Below, piece after piece: positions 1 to 15,000 of a stretch of 64,000 bases of DNA (positions within the stretch are counted from its first letter, which is position 1; every line of letters begins with the position of its first letter). The stretch lies in assembly GCA_963920635.1 (NCBI GenBank), contig OY987303.1:55799223-55863222 (forward strand), read 5' to 3'. The translations under genes were made by a program, and so were the position numbers. Under the pieces are notes generated by a model. It worked only from the letters and a program-made list of their open reading frames with translations, searched no databases and was not told where the DNA came from. The stretch is from Pseudeuparius sepicola. Its lineage: Eukaryota > Arthropoda > Insecta > Coleoptera > Anthribidae.

Positions 1-3000
1 AAGATTCTGCCCGAATGTACCAGGTAATATGTTTTTTTTTTAGTTTAGCACCTTACATAAAATTTATTGATTAACACTAAATGTAAAGATATCTAGCGTT
101 CTAAAAATTTTCATGCTTATAATCGTGGTAGAACCTTACTTTGTGCTTGTTTTTATATAAATTTTTTTAAATAATTTCCGATATTTTGTTGCTTTCTAAT
201 ATTATCGTAACCCAAGATATTTATTGATATTCTACGTGTCCTCTTTAACCTTAGTACTAAAAATAAGCGATAGGTGAACAATACCGAACAGAATTCTCAA
301 TGTAAGAATGCCTATGGCTATGCGAATCCAGCTTACAAGGAACTTTAGTAGATCCGTTACGTAACAGATGGCGCCACAACCATGAAATCGCGAAATGTCC
401 TGTTTAAAACAGTAATTTATCAAAATTTCATTAAGGGGCCTTATTTTTAAAGAGTGCCGTCAGTGTCGTATTTTATAAAGGAACGGGGGTATCTGGACAA
501 TTAGCGGACATTTTCTTTCTTTCTTTCGAAACTGTTACACTAATTGCTAAAGGAAATTGGAGATCCCTATTGTTATTGTTCCTTTGTAATAAAAAACTAA
601 TTAAAGAATTGGAAGTATCAAGAGATAAAAAGAGGTTTTGTTTTATTTCTTTTTGTGGAAAGAACAGCTTCTACAAGGGTGTTCATAAATATATTTGCTA
701 TATCCACCCCCCCTTAACATTTTTATTTTATGACCTAGAATTAAAAAAGGTGGAGGTAGAAACATTTACTTTTTAACTAATATTACGCGAAAAATTATAC
801 CGGATACAATAGATACAGAAGGTTTCTAAAATTGAAAATTTTCGAGGTCGCTCAACACTAACTTATTTGCTATAAATATTAAATAATGACAAAAAGCAAA
901 GAGTACCTAATCTTGATTGGAAACTTTCACAGGCAGAATGTGATGAATCTGAGTATCTTCCGGACGGATCCTGCGTCAGCGAAACTTCTCGCGACGATCA
1001 CACTGAGACTGATTATTGTTCTAGTACCTGTGGTGGTATTTATAGGAACATTTGGAAATGGAGGGAACAGGCGAAAACTCGGAAGAATTAATGATATGAT
1101 TAGGGTGATTGGTTTTGCCGCTTACTTGAGAAAAACTCTCGCCATCATCTTCCTAAAATCCATAAAAATTATTGTAAAACAGGTTTACTTTGCACCTGTC
1201 AGGGCAACTTTGCACCAATGTTGTAATAATAATGTTATTTATAGACACTTATTTCCTCTAATATGGATTTTTTTCACTTTATAACAATTTCTACTAATAG
1301 ATGGAGCCGCAATAAGTAATAGCAACATGTTAGACTCCCCTTCCCACCATTAGTTGTTGATCAGCTGTTACCGGTATCTTAACCTCAAAGTTTCGTTGTT
1401 TTATAGTTCCCAAAATTGTATTGCCAAGGAATTTCTAGCTGATAAGAAGCGGTAAGAATACATTTAATTGCTTGTACCCACTATTGTTTATACGTATAAT
1501 AAAAAAACAAAGTTATTAGAATTTGGAATCGAAGAAAAAATAATTTTTTATTATTATAACGGATTTCTAGAAAATTGGGGATACTTTGCACCACCTTTAG
1601 TGGTGTCTACCCACCACTTCCAGTGGTGTCTACTCTTCAAGCCCTTTTAAGGAGGTTAAAAAGAAAATGTAACCCGCCACCTTTGGAGCGGCGGCCATAT
1701 TGAATTTAGTGTAATGTCACTAACATTATCGTTTTCTACTCTTCAAGCCCTTTCGTTTGATACCTACCCATATTAAGGGGGTTGAAAAGAAAATTTAATC
1801 CGCCATCTTGGAGCCGCGGCCATATTGAATTTAGTGTGATGTCAGTAACTTTACCCTTTTCTTTTCTTCAAGCCCATTCATTTGATACCCATATTAAGGG
1901 GATTAAAAAGAAAGTGTAATCCGCCATCTTGGAGCGGCGGCCATATTGAATTTAGTGTGATGTCACTAACTTCATAGTTTTCTACTCTTCAAGCCCTCTC
2001 ATTTGATACCCATATTAAGGGGGTCGTTACCCTAATAAAAAATAGCAGCTTTAAATGCCTATTATTGGCCAAATGAAGTAATTAAATATTATGCGGAAAA
2101 AATTCTACGTATCTATTATGGTGCAAAGTAAATATTTACGTCGGTTTACAGGCTAAAAATAATTCAAATTCCAAATGGTGCAAAGTATCCCTCTTGTAGG
2201 GTATACTTTGCACCATAATTAAAATGAGTGCCACTTTTTAGTGACGCGTTAAACCTAGTTCTAAACGTAGGTACACTTGTTTTATAACCTATACAATTGT
2301 CTTCCACAAAAAATACCGATACTGGATTTTAAAATATTTTAACTTTTGCATTTCAAAACTTAGGGGAAAAAAGTGGTGCAAAGTAACCCCGTTTTACGGT
2401 ACATTTCTTTACGACCTATAGTTAGCACTATTAGTTCTCGTACAAACAAACTCTCCAGATACCTTGCAACTCAATTAAAACCTTTTGTAGGAAATACCGC
2501 CAGCTTCATAAAGAATTCGCTTCATTTTGTGGAAAAACTAAAGGGTTTTCAACTAGAGTGGACAGATATACTGGTGTGTATCGTGTTCTGATGCAGAATC
2601 TTTGTTTACGAATGTTCCTATTCCGCATACTTTAAACGATCTTCTTGCTTCTCATAGTATTTCGGTGGATATCCTATAACTAATTGAATTTTGCCTTAAA
2701 AGTCTACGTATTTCATTTTTAATAATCGACTTTTTGAAGAAACTTCTGGTGCTGCTATGGGTTCTCCCTTGTCTCCCGTGATAGCCGACTTATTTATGGA
2801 ATCTTTTGAAGAACCAAGCTCTTGAATCCGCAGATCTAAAACCAAAATGTTTGTTTAGATATGTGGATGACACTTTTGGAGGTGGAAAAGGACGGTTTTC
2901 TTCCTTTCCTGAATGTGTTAGTCTCACGATGCTTCTCTAGGACACCGGAAACCAACGCATACAAATGAGTACCTTAATGGTTTCTCCCATCGCCACCCAC

Positions 3001-6000
3001 CCCAAAAACAATCCGTCATTAATTCCTCAGTTTATCGAGCAATATCCCTCTCCGATCTTGACAATCTTGAAACCGGATCTTACTAAGGTTCAACTTGCCA
3101 ACAACTATTCTTATCAACCGGGCCATTCTGCAATTGCAGATGCCGAACATTATCTGGACTTGCTTAGTGATACTAAGTTACTAAGAAAATCGGCCCATCC
3201 CATCCAAAGAAAAATCCCTGAATCCATTGAAATCCACCCTAACAATCTGAACAGTGATAAGGAATCGTCGAGCCCTGAGGATGTCCCGTGCAACCGAGGA
3301 CGAAAGCTTGGAACGAGAAGTTTCGCTGACGTAGGATCCATCTGGACACTCAGATTCAAAAAGCGAGAGGTATTTTGGGAAATTCATTTTCGACGTTAAA
3401 CGTGAAATATCTAAACATTTGTCTAATTAATAATTTGTTTTAGATTTGCGATCAGTTTGACTGCAGGAGAGGATTCTAGGTCTGACATAGCTTTCCATTT
3501 GAATCCAAGACTAGCCCAAAGGTAATCTTATTAAAAGTGAAATTCCTTTACATAAAATAATCAGAATGGGTAATGTAAAATATAACGACAAAGTCAGTTT
3601 TTGTTAGATGCTATTGTTTTTTTTTCGGGAGATACGGAAAAAAGTTTCATACAAAAGTTGTTTTCAATCATGGGAAATTCTCATTTTTTTAAGGTTTGGT
3701 GTATTCAGGGTGTTGGGAAATTAGCGAAAAACACCAAAGTAACGTTTTTTTTAAATGGAATGGGCCCTCTTCTTTATACACTATGTTATTCACCTTTAAG
3801 AGATAGTTTGATTGCTTTTTGTTTTTGAAGATCGGTTGTGGCGTTGCCAAGTTATTAGATATTTCCCATAATTGCAGACATTTGGAAAACCAATGATATT
3901 CCCGTTTCTGCTACATACTTTTCCAAGTTGAGTTATGTGTTGATAACTATTAGTACCCCCTATAGTATATATGGTGCAGCCAAAGTTTAATTTAGCTATA
4001 CAGGGTGTTCAATTATGGCAGCCATTTTTTGTTATTTTGAAGAGGCCATAACTTTTGTTTTTAAAATGTAACGACCGCTTTTTGAGTATATATGCGAGAC
4101 GATTCTACTGTTCAATACCTATAATTTTCTATATCAGCTTTATATTGGAAATTTTTTATAGTTTTTGAATGATTTAATTGCAAGTATTATTTGTTTCTTG
4201 ATCGATTTTTCATTTTGCATCTTTATATTATGCTCTAACTTTTTAAAATTGTAAAAAAATATGTAAAAAAAAACAAAACACACACAATTGCGTTTGCTAT
4301 GACAAACTAGATATGGTGTCCTATTGTTTTAATAGCTAGCAACAGTAGCATAATCGCATAATCAAAATAATTAAAAAAAGTTATAGCCTCTTACAAATAA
4401 CAAAAAGTAGAGATCATAATTGAACACCCCGTATAGCTAAATCGAACTTTGGCTGCACCATACTATAGGGGCATACTTTGGCTGCACCATACTATAGGGT
4501 CTATTGACAATTACTCCATTTTGTTTCCGGTCACTCCCTCGAAAATAACAAAGAAGTCTTAATTGAATTTCTTCAGGGGTAATCAAGTTTAGCTTATTTT
4601 TGTAAAGTATATCGTAGAATTGAGGGAATTGAGAAAATTTTATCACTTTTAACGAAGTTTTACGTATGTTGCTACTGCTTGTTATTAAAACAATAGTTTG
4701 CCATGGCAAAAGCAATTGTGTGCTTTTTGTTTTACATATTTTTTTACAATTTTAAAAAGTTTGAGTATAATATATAAGATGCAAGATAAGGGGAAAATAA
4801 GAGACCATGTTTGGGGTCCGACAAATGCCTATATAAATCGATGAAAAAACAAATATTTGCAAACCATTAAAAAAAATATAAAAAAATTCAATATAACCCC
4901 AATCACTGAGTAAAGGATATATTCTGTAGAATATATATCCTTTACTCAATGCCCTGATATAGTAAATTGTAGATTGTAGGTATTGAACAGTATTAGAACC
5001 TCCGATCAACGGAGAGTAGAATCGTGTCCATGTCGTATAATCAAAAAGTGGTCGTTACTTTTGAAAAACAAAAGTTATATCTCTTCCAAATAACTAAATT
5101 AAACTTTGGCTGCACCATACTATAGGGGCACTAATAGTTATAAACATAGAACTCAAGTTGGAAAAGTATGCATCAGAAACGGGAATATCACAGATTTTCC
5201 AAATGTCTGCAATTATAGGAAATATCTAATAACTTGGCAACGCGGCAAGAGGGCTATTCCACTTAAAAAAACGTAACTTTAATGTTTTTCGATAATTTCG
5301 TAACACCCTGTACATACCAATACTTAAAAATAGGAATTTTCCTTGATTATAAACAACTTTTGTACGAACCTTTTTTCCATAGCTCCACAAATTCTTGAGA
5401 TAAAGGGATAGGACACGATATGTAGGTCACTCTGTACCAATAATATTGTTACCGTTTGAGTTTGACTACAGTTTTGTTGACTAAAATTGCCGTAATTCAG
5501 CACAATTTTTGAAAAGTTATCAACTCTCAATTTATGGAGAGTTTTCAGATACTTTTCCGCAGTTTTTAGTGCATTTTCAAATTGGAAAATTCGGCCAGCT
5601 CCGCTGTAAACAAAGCGATTATTTGCGAAACGATAAATCCGAATTGATTACGTTTTATTTTTAAACGCCGTTCTGAATTATCCGATTTCTAGGTACGTTG
5701 TCCGCAACTCCAGACTAGGCGGCCATTGGGGCAAAGAAGAAACAACCTCCATCACTAAGTTCAACTTGTTCAGGAATAAAAAAATCGACATTAACATCGT
5801 TTTGACGGAAAGGGACTTTCTAGTGTCCATAAATGGCAAACACATCTGCGGATTTGTGTTTCGAATGCCAATTGAGCATGTCAAGAGACTTGTCGGTAAA
5901 AAACGCAAATGATACAGTATGATAGTTTGAAAAATGTTAATAATCATTTTAGTGGAAGGGGCTGTTGACGTATTAGAAACTTCAATCACCAGAGTAGAAC

Positions 6001-9000
6001 TTTATCCATCTATTACGGCTTTAAATGAACCGTTCGAAGTGCCTACAGGTGATGGAAGCGACCGTCCTACGTTAGAACAGTTGGTAAGTAAGTGATCAAA
6101 TCAGACGCGTTTAAGTTAAATATTACAAAATACACGGGGTGCCACTAAAATGTTTTTACAACACTTTACATTGGGGTTGTAGATATCAAGCGGGTATGCT
6201 TAGTTTTTATAAAAAAAAAGGAACATGTAGGTATAGTATTTCTAAAGTCACTTGAAACAGCATAAAAAACTGTAATTGGCGCCACAAAAAGAATATAGGA
6301 CATTAAGAGTCACGCAGTTTTTAAAAATATACATATTCTACAAGCAACTTAATATTTCACTTTTACACACAACGTAAAGGTTATTGCACCAGGTATATAA
6401 TATTGTCAAAGGTCTCTAAAAAGCCATATCGATTTAATCGATTATAACTATACGCAAGTATATCCTAAGATCTGTGAAATTATGGCACGGGTATCCACCG
6501 CATTTCGCTGCACAAGTGGCCAGCCGTCGAAAAGTGTAAACCATGCAAGTGTTGGTGACATTATATTAGGCGAGCATGCAGTCACTTGTTTTTACTAGAA
6601 TATCTATCTTCTCTGTCTCCTTCATCTATTTTTACTACTAATACCAGGTTCGGTTTAATATGGTTAAAAAAAAGTGTTTTGTCTCGTATTTTATGCCTAG
6701 GCGCCTGTTCTCGAGCTACCCTGGTAAAAATATAAATGAACTCACTTGGAACACAGTGATATACGGGGCGCGATCTATATTATAGCATTTACCACGCTCT
6801 GCTACTGGTAAAAACACCAGCAGAAATCATCGGTATAAAATTCAATGGTCGACGTCGACCTAGTCAAGGAGGCAGCCGATAAGAAAGCGAGCCTAGCGAT
6901 TTGATTGGTCGGCGTTTCGGAGATCCACGGAGCAGGTGTCGACGTAGGCCAGTATAACCAGTGCCGTGCACGGAAATAAGGATTGCGCTTTATTTTACGG
7001 ATTTTGGTTTCGTAAATAGATTTTTTTGTGGTGTTGTTTTGTGTGAAACAAAATTATTGGTTTGCTTTGGTTTGAATTTATACCATACTACTAATACAGT
7101 AAATATTCCAGGGAAATTACGGTAAAAAATAACGAAACCTAGATAAAATTCATAACCGCATTCTTATAATGCCACCACAAAATATTGGTAATAAATGAAC
7201 GCCAGAATTGTTTTTTATACAAAATAAACATATATACGCGTGTGGGCGTTTTTTAGAAAAATACATTTTCTTGTTGTAATAAGCTGCATTTATTAGTAAG
7301 TAAGGTATATAAAGTTGAGATTGATAAATTAAACAGATTACGTTTGCGCAAGTATCCGAATGATGTAAAAATGACATTTTGCTTAATATTTTGTTGTTGT
7401 TGCGTTTTTATTATTTATAATTACCTTAAAAATAAAGTATTAACAGTTTGTTATGAAATTAAACATATTGTTTCGCCGGAAATCGCATTTTAAAGAAATT
7501 TGAAGATGCCTTTGAGAGCAAAATTATTAACTGGCTGATTTCTGTTAAACTTTGTAAGTGGATTCTAAGTCTTGTTAAATTTTTTGAAATTAATTAATTT
7601 TTAATTTCGCTATATGTGATTTACGATAGTTATATTTTATATTGTAAAAAGTTAAACAAAAAAACCGTTAATATTTTTGCTTTTCCCAATGACGTTAAAA
7701 CCTATAGACGTGGTGCCCCATTGTTAAAATGCCCTTTATTTTGACGCCAAGATTAAATATATTCATACTACTCTAAAAACATGCTACAAACAAAGACAGA
7801 AAGTCAACCATCAACCAACTATACACCCGGTGATTTCAGGTTATAGTTCCTCCAGAATCACACTTAGATATCGCATGTTTTTTCTTGTTTGGGGGCGCCG
7901 GAAGCATCGGAACCTCACCTGAAGACTCGGGGGATGGTCTAACGACGCCAGCCACCGAGCCCAGAGTCGAAACAAGTTCGCTACGGCTCGACAAAAAGGG
8001 GCAATTTCTGACAATCTCGCGACATTTTCGGAATAATTTAATGGAGCGCTTAGATTGTGATTAGTTCTGGGCGTCAAGGGTTTATCAAAACAAACCTGTC
8101 TATGGGTTCTGACGTCATTGGCTTTTCCTAAAGAAATGACAAGTGACAGTTGACCTATATGCACCGTAAATGAATGTTTAATTTCGCTATATATGATTCA
8201 ATATAGTTATATTGTAAAAAGTTAAACAAACAAAAAACAGTTAATATTTTTGCCTATTCTATACCAATGAGAAGTAACAGCTGACGTACATGCGGCTCAG
8301 ATAAATGTTTAATTTTGTATAAGTTACATTCTATTTGTAAAAGGGAATGGTCATCTGCAATAAAAACGTAGTTAATATTTTTGCTTTTGCCGAAATAGAA
8401 AATTATCCGATTTTTATCTCTCTTTGTCGATCTAAGTTACTTCCATATTCTTAAAATGTTTAATTTCTTAATATATGTTAGCAAGGAAAGTTTTTTACCT
8501 AAAGAGTCTAAAAAAATCCAGTTAACATTTTTGCTCGAAATTTCTAACGAAAAATAGGTGTTTTTTGAGGTAACTCAAGGTTCAGTTTTTTCAAAATGTT
8601 TAACTTTTGGTTTCTACCAACGTATTTACTTATAACTTTGATATGGTAAAACAAAATTGCAGTTAATATTTTTGTCTAGGTCAAATTCTATTTTCCCTGG
8701 CCTAAAAAAATTATTTCCCAACGTCGCTTTTATCGATCGTTTTCAACCGTCCGACACACAGGATCGTAATATATACATAGAGTTCTGGAGAGTGTTTTTT
8801 ATGAATAGGATGGGCATAAAATCATTAAACAAAGATGAATATATCCTTTGCGGCCCATTACACATGCGCATTTTATATCTGGTGAACATATTATGGTCCA
8901 AAATGCATGCGCATTTTATAGATCAAATTAGCCACTAATGGCAGATGCCCCAGCACTCTATGCATATACGATCTCTGTGATCGGCGAGGAAGCAAACGCG

Positions 9001-12000
9001 CTTGCCCACAAAATGCCCCTACGTCATTGGTCTAACTGTGGCGGGAATACGAGCATTGTTGCCATATGTTTCACCCGATAGTATCGGAAAATTTTGAATT
9101 TTAATATGTTTTTCTGGTAAATCCCGATCGACAAAATTAAAAAAATAATAATGTGGTGCATTAGCCCATTGTCTGTTTAGGTCGTAGCGTAGTTTGGTTT
9201 TTAAAACGGAACAAACAACAATCTCGAATTCCTCGCCGTTCGTTTAGACCGCCCAACTTCTTGCATCTACGCCCGTTAAAGGGTCTAAAATGTCCTTCCC
9301 GCGAAGAGGTTGTTTTTTTTTGGATCATTAGGATACAGTTTCGTATTGAACGGGAAGAGGGGAACTGCGTTCCGGCTACGCTTTGTAGAATAAAAAAAAA
9401 ACAGGTTTATTTATCGAATTAGGTTTCAAAGGAAGTTTCCGATTACCTTGCTGCAGACTCTGAAATATTAATGGAAACTTGGGAAAACAGCGGCGGCTTT
9501 AAAATGTAAACGAAAACGCTGCGCCACAAGTGAGGTGGGATAATATTCTTCGTTTGTTGCTTTGGAGAGCTAGGTACACATATATACGTACCTGTATATT
9601 AACTTGTACTTGTAATAATTTTACCCCATCGCACGCCTTCTATTACATTCCCACTAAAAACGACTATTATTGCTGTTTTTCTTTGATATTGTTCGCATAA
9701 AACTCAAAATTATTGTGTGTAATTTTTTATCAGTAAGATGCACATTGAATATCACTTCCGGTTTACCCGGAAGTCATGTGTTTTTGTTCCTCTTAGATGT
9801 CACGAGCGATTATGGTATGTAATATCACTAGTGCCGGAAATTTTATCGATTATTTCCCTCATACTGCTTGCATCCAATAAGGTAGCTCCTTCCATAAAAA
9901 TCCAACCAATGATATGCCTCTGCTAGCGATAATTTGCACTAGTGTGCAATTACCGGTAATTGCACTTGTGCAAATTATCAGTTCGTTGTTTAGCAACCGC
10001 GTATCTGTTGGATACAAACACGTACCAACTTCTTAAAGTTTGTGTGTTTCACACTGTTCTAAATTATGCAGCTTATAAATTATGTTGCGGTATTATTAAG
10101 CATTATGTCAATGAATTTATATAACTTTTACATTGTTAAATTCTTGTTATTTAGACCTCCGCCTCCGTTTAAATTTATGACACATTCAGAAAATAAACCA
10201 GCGCTGACAGGGTCTAGGTATAATCGCATTTGCCTTGGATATCCAAGCGTCATGTTTGTTTACTCGAACGTTAGAGTCGAAGCTGTCGATAAACTCGTTC
10301 AAAATGAGTCGTTTTGTAAATGTAAACATTAAAAAATTAATACAGAAATTATTAAATCGTCTTCGTGAAATAATCTCGACAAATACCACTCGTGCCGGAA
10401 ATTTTTCTAGATAATTTTATTCTCAAGCCCTATTTTGCCCATTAGCAAAACCACTCGTACAAATTGGGCTTTTATTTTCTGATAAAATCCCGAGAGCGAA
10501 ACAAAATAGCGCGATAAAATTTCCGGCACATACGATAATTTTTTCGAAAGCGCTATTTTGCCTATAGAAAGATCACGAGTATAAATCAGAGATAAAATCT
10601 CTCGAGCTTCGCTCTCGGGATTTTATCAGAAAATAAAAGCCCAATTTGTACGAATGGTTTTGCTAATGGGCAAAATAGGGCTTGAGAATAAAATTATCTA
10701 GAAAAATTTCCGGCACGAGTGGTATTTGTCGAGATTATTTCACGAATACGATTTAATAATTTCTGTATTAATTTTTTCTATTTTTACATTTCCAAAACGA
10801 CTCATTTTGAAAGAGTTTATTGACAGCTTCGACTGTAGCGTTCTAGTAAACAAACACGACGCTTGGGTATCCATGGCAAATGCGATTATACCTACACTCT
10901 GTCAGCGCTGGTTTATTTTCTGAATGTGTCATAAATTTAAACGGAGGCGGAGGTCTAAATAACAAGAATTTAGCAATGGAAAAGTTATATAAATTCATTG
11001 ATATAATGCTTAATAATACCGCAACATAATTTATAAGCTGCATAATTTATAACAGTGTGAAACACACAAACTTTAAGAAGTAGGTACGTGTTTGTATCCA
11101 ACAGATTCGCGGTTGCTAAGCAACGAAGTGATAATTTGCACAAGTGCAATTACCGGTAATTGCACTAGTGCAAATTATCGCTAGCAGAGGCATATCATTG
11201 ATTGAATTTTTATGGAAGGAGCTACCTTATTGGATGCAAGCAGTATGAAGGAAATAATATCCGTAATTTTTAAGATAAAGTGATGGTGAAACAGATAACT
11301 TGTGTAGTTTTTTTTTTCCAAGGAATTGAATGACACCAAGAAAAATGCAGTTGAATTTGAAACAAATAACCGATTAGAATGGCAGGTAATTATGTCATTC
11401 TTAAATTTTCGTCCTTGGGAAAGCCAATAGCGAATACAATGTACAATGTGTACAAACCGTTTCTTGATAGGTCTCTTTCGATGTTTCCCAGTTCTTCGTG
11501 TCGCATAATTTGTAATGGCTCATACATTGAAGTTTAGAGTATTTTATACTTATTTGCCGACAATTTTGGAAGACCCTGTAGGTAATACACAGACTTGTCA
11601 CTTGAACTAGGTCTCAGCGTACGCCATTAGAAAACTCCCAAGTTGCCCCAAAGCTTCCGTGAACTCGAATATATATTAATGAATAATTCTTTCAATGGTC
11701 GAGTTCGGTCTGTAACCAGTGTACGAAATAATTATAACGTCCACTATTTATCTTTCATTTCGGTCCCAGTTTATCAGGGGCTTGTCCAAACAGCGCCGGA
11801 CAAATTGCGCAAAATTCAAATTTTGATATTTACACGGAAGTTCTGCTGCAAAAACTTTCGGGTTGCTTTTATTTACCTTTCAAAATAAAAGTCATAGTCA
11901 TTTTTTAGAACTTATTCTCTAGTTTATCTTCCTGCTGATGATTTATGAAGCAATCGAAAGGGAGAAATTTGCGAAAATATTTTAAATTAATTAATTAAAA

Positions 12001-15000
12001 TATAAATATATACAGGGTGAGTCACATCTAAAGGCAGAGCCGAAAACACAAGGTAGAATTCGCTAAAATAAGCACATATTCTTAATAAACATTAGCTCAA
12101 AAACGCTTGGTTCTCCATATACAGAGTGTTGAAACTTTTCCAAATATTTTTTAATTTTTTTCTAGCCCGTTTAGGAATTATTTTATACATATTATGGGTT
12201 GTCATTTTGTGCAATAATTTGGCCCTGTTCAGATGAGCAGCGGCGTAGATACAAATAATTTTATTTAAAATGCCAGCATAATCACCTTGACACTAGTTTA
12301 AAAAATCCGAAATTACGAAAAAACTGTACCAGAAATAAAAAAATACCAAGAGGCACTTTTTGTTCCAAATTAAATGGGCTAAAATTTGTGGTTTTGCACA
12401 GGGCCGTACTACTTTTTTTCTACAATTATTTACAGTAACTATTTGTACCTACGCCGCTGGTGATCGGAACGGGGTCAAATTATTCCACAAAATGGCAACC
12501 GTCCAGTGTATAATGTGTACCAAATTTGGTTGGAATTCCTAAATGGGATCCAAAGAAATTAAAAAAATATGTTATTTTTGGAAAATTTTCAACACGCTGT
12601 ATATGGAGAACCAAGCTTTTTTGGGCTAATGTTTATTAAGCATATGTGCTTATTTTAGCGAGTTCTACCTTGTGTTTTCGGCTCTGACTTTAGATGTGAC
12701 TCACCCTGTATAATATAAATTAATTAAAAACTAACCACTAATTATTTGTGCACCAAAAAATGTCAACTTCAGATATGAGCGACTTCATGAAAACAATCTT
12801 CAAAATAGGTTACTTGAAGAAATTTTACAAACTTGATAAAATAATTCCTGAACACTTGCCCAAGACTCTACGATTATTTACTTCGAAATTTGTCGGGAAA
12901 GCACTTATGACGTCACAAGTGTTTTATAAAGGCAATTTGGCAACATGACGATATCACTGAAGTGTTCTGAGACATAACCTTATTCTGCGATGAAAGTTGC
13001 AAGGAAAGTTGAAATTTCTAAATTCTAACCTCAAACTCCTAGACTTAGGATGCACTGTGATACCACATTTAGTCAAGAAGTTTTTTCCCTAAATATTCAA
13101 TCTTTTTCTGCAAATTTTTTTGGCTAGGTTGGACCTAAGTCGGGAATTCGGGTTCAGTACTTCTAAGCACTATGGCTCTTTTATAAACGCGCCTTCAAGA
13201 TGGTCCCTAGCCCCAGGTTCCCCGTTTATTAATAACTCATAATACCTTACTATTGCTACAACATAGGTACAAACAACGAGCTTTTAACCTCGGGAAGTCA
13301 TTGGGTACAAACCTCAGAGAAATAACCAAGGATAGAGGGAGTAAGAACAAAAAGTAAACAAAGCCAACATCTTTTTGAGTGATGCCGCGTACTCCATTGT
13401 TTACAGCATTTCATTTCAAAATAGAAGGGTTTAATAATGGGATTCAATGAAGGTACACCTCCCATAACGCTAAATTAACAAATGTAGTTATTAATTTCTT
13501 GTTTGTAACAATTTTAAACTAAAACTAAATTGCAGTGTAATTATAGTATCTAATTATCACTTTAATAAAATCGTCACAGATACCTCAAACCTCCCGACAT
13601 GGCAACGTTGCTTTTGCTGCCGCGGGCGCCGCGTCCGTTAACTCAGCGATATTTGTTTTGTGTATGCCCAGCATGTCAAGTTTTCCGATTGTTTACGTAT
13701 GGATTTTTCCCGTTTTTAATTGTTTTTCTGTTAATTTAAAGGCTATTTATTAGTATTTAGGATATAGTGACTGATTTTGTATACAATGGGACGCAGAAAG
13801 TGTGTGGTATGTGGCTAAATTGATATTTCTCAGGACATAACCTATCTCAGGTAAACGTTGTACACACGGGCCTAGTGTTTGTTTACTTCGGTAAATTTGC
13901 ATAAGATGTTGGTTGACTACAAATGTATGTATTTTGCTCCCTCTATCCTTGGTTGTTTCTCTGAGGTACAAACCTTTGCATTTTTATCCCATAAATTTCG
14001 GCAGAAGCGAACATCGGATTATTAGGAAAAAATTGTGCTACCGCAAGAAAGCATACAATTTCGGCAAATTACAGATTACCCTTTCAGGGTCCATGATACC
14101 TTACACTACACAACTAACAACTACGCAAACAATATATAATAATAAATATCAATAACAAACTATAATAACTCGCACAAATATTATCTAGGTACTAATGTTT
14201 TGATTTAGCGACATACGGAATGACAGTTGGCATGACGGAATGTCAACTGCCGATCAGAAAATCATACATGTGTTATTAGATGACATGTGGATATATGTAT
14301 ATCAATGACGTCAAAACCTATAGACGTGGTGCCCCATTGTTAAATGCCCTTTATTTTGACTCCAAGATTAAATATATCCATACTACTCTAAAAACATGCC
14401 ACAAACAAAGACAGAAAGTCAACCATCAACCAACTATACACCCGGTGATTCCCGGTTATAGTTCCTCCAGAATCACACTTAGATATCGCATGTTTTTTCT
14501 TGTTTGGGGGCGCCGGAAGCATCGGAACCTCACCTGAAGACTCGAGGGATGGTCTAAAGACGCCCGCCTCCGAACCCAGAGTCGAAACAAGTTCGCTACG
14601 GCTCGACAAAAAGGGGCAATTTCTGACAATCTCGCGACATTTTAGAAATAATTTAATGGGGCGCTTAGATTGTGATTAGTTCTGGGCGTCAAGCGTTTAT
14701 CAAAACAAACCTGTCTATAGGTTCTGACGTCATTGATGTATATGGTTAGATGCCCAGGTGGGCGGGTGACGTTGCCAAATACGCGAATATTTCCCCCATT
14801 ATTGGTACCTGAATATTTATAGTATGTTTCGTATACAGATATTTTAACCAAAGTGACAGAGATGAAGGATATAGTTTCCAGTGTGTGCAACATAAACAGG
14901 CACCATTTTGCTATAGAGGAGTCAATATACGGAACATATTCGTAATAAAAATAGTCTTTATGTGACACTATTTTTTTGTGCAATTGCGTTAGTTAAAGCT

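Noticed and set aside
5678..5989. 103-codon minus-strand frame
   Set aside because: It lies opposite two galectin exons and their 57-bp intron and is a shadow of the real gene.
7841..8164. 107-codon minus-strand frame as a gene
   Set aside because: It lies inside a MITE with clean target duplications; the sister copy has related frames, but no domain is recognised.
10066..11043. Two open frames with the same start MQLINYVAVLLSI on opposite strands
   Set aside because: They are mirror images from the two arms of a foldback, with no domain and no codon signal.
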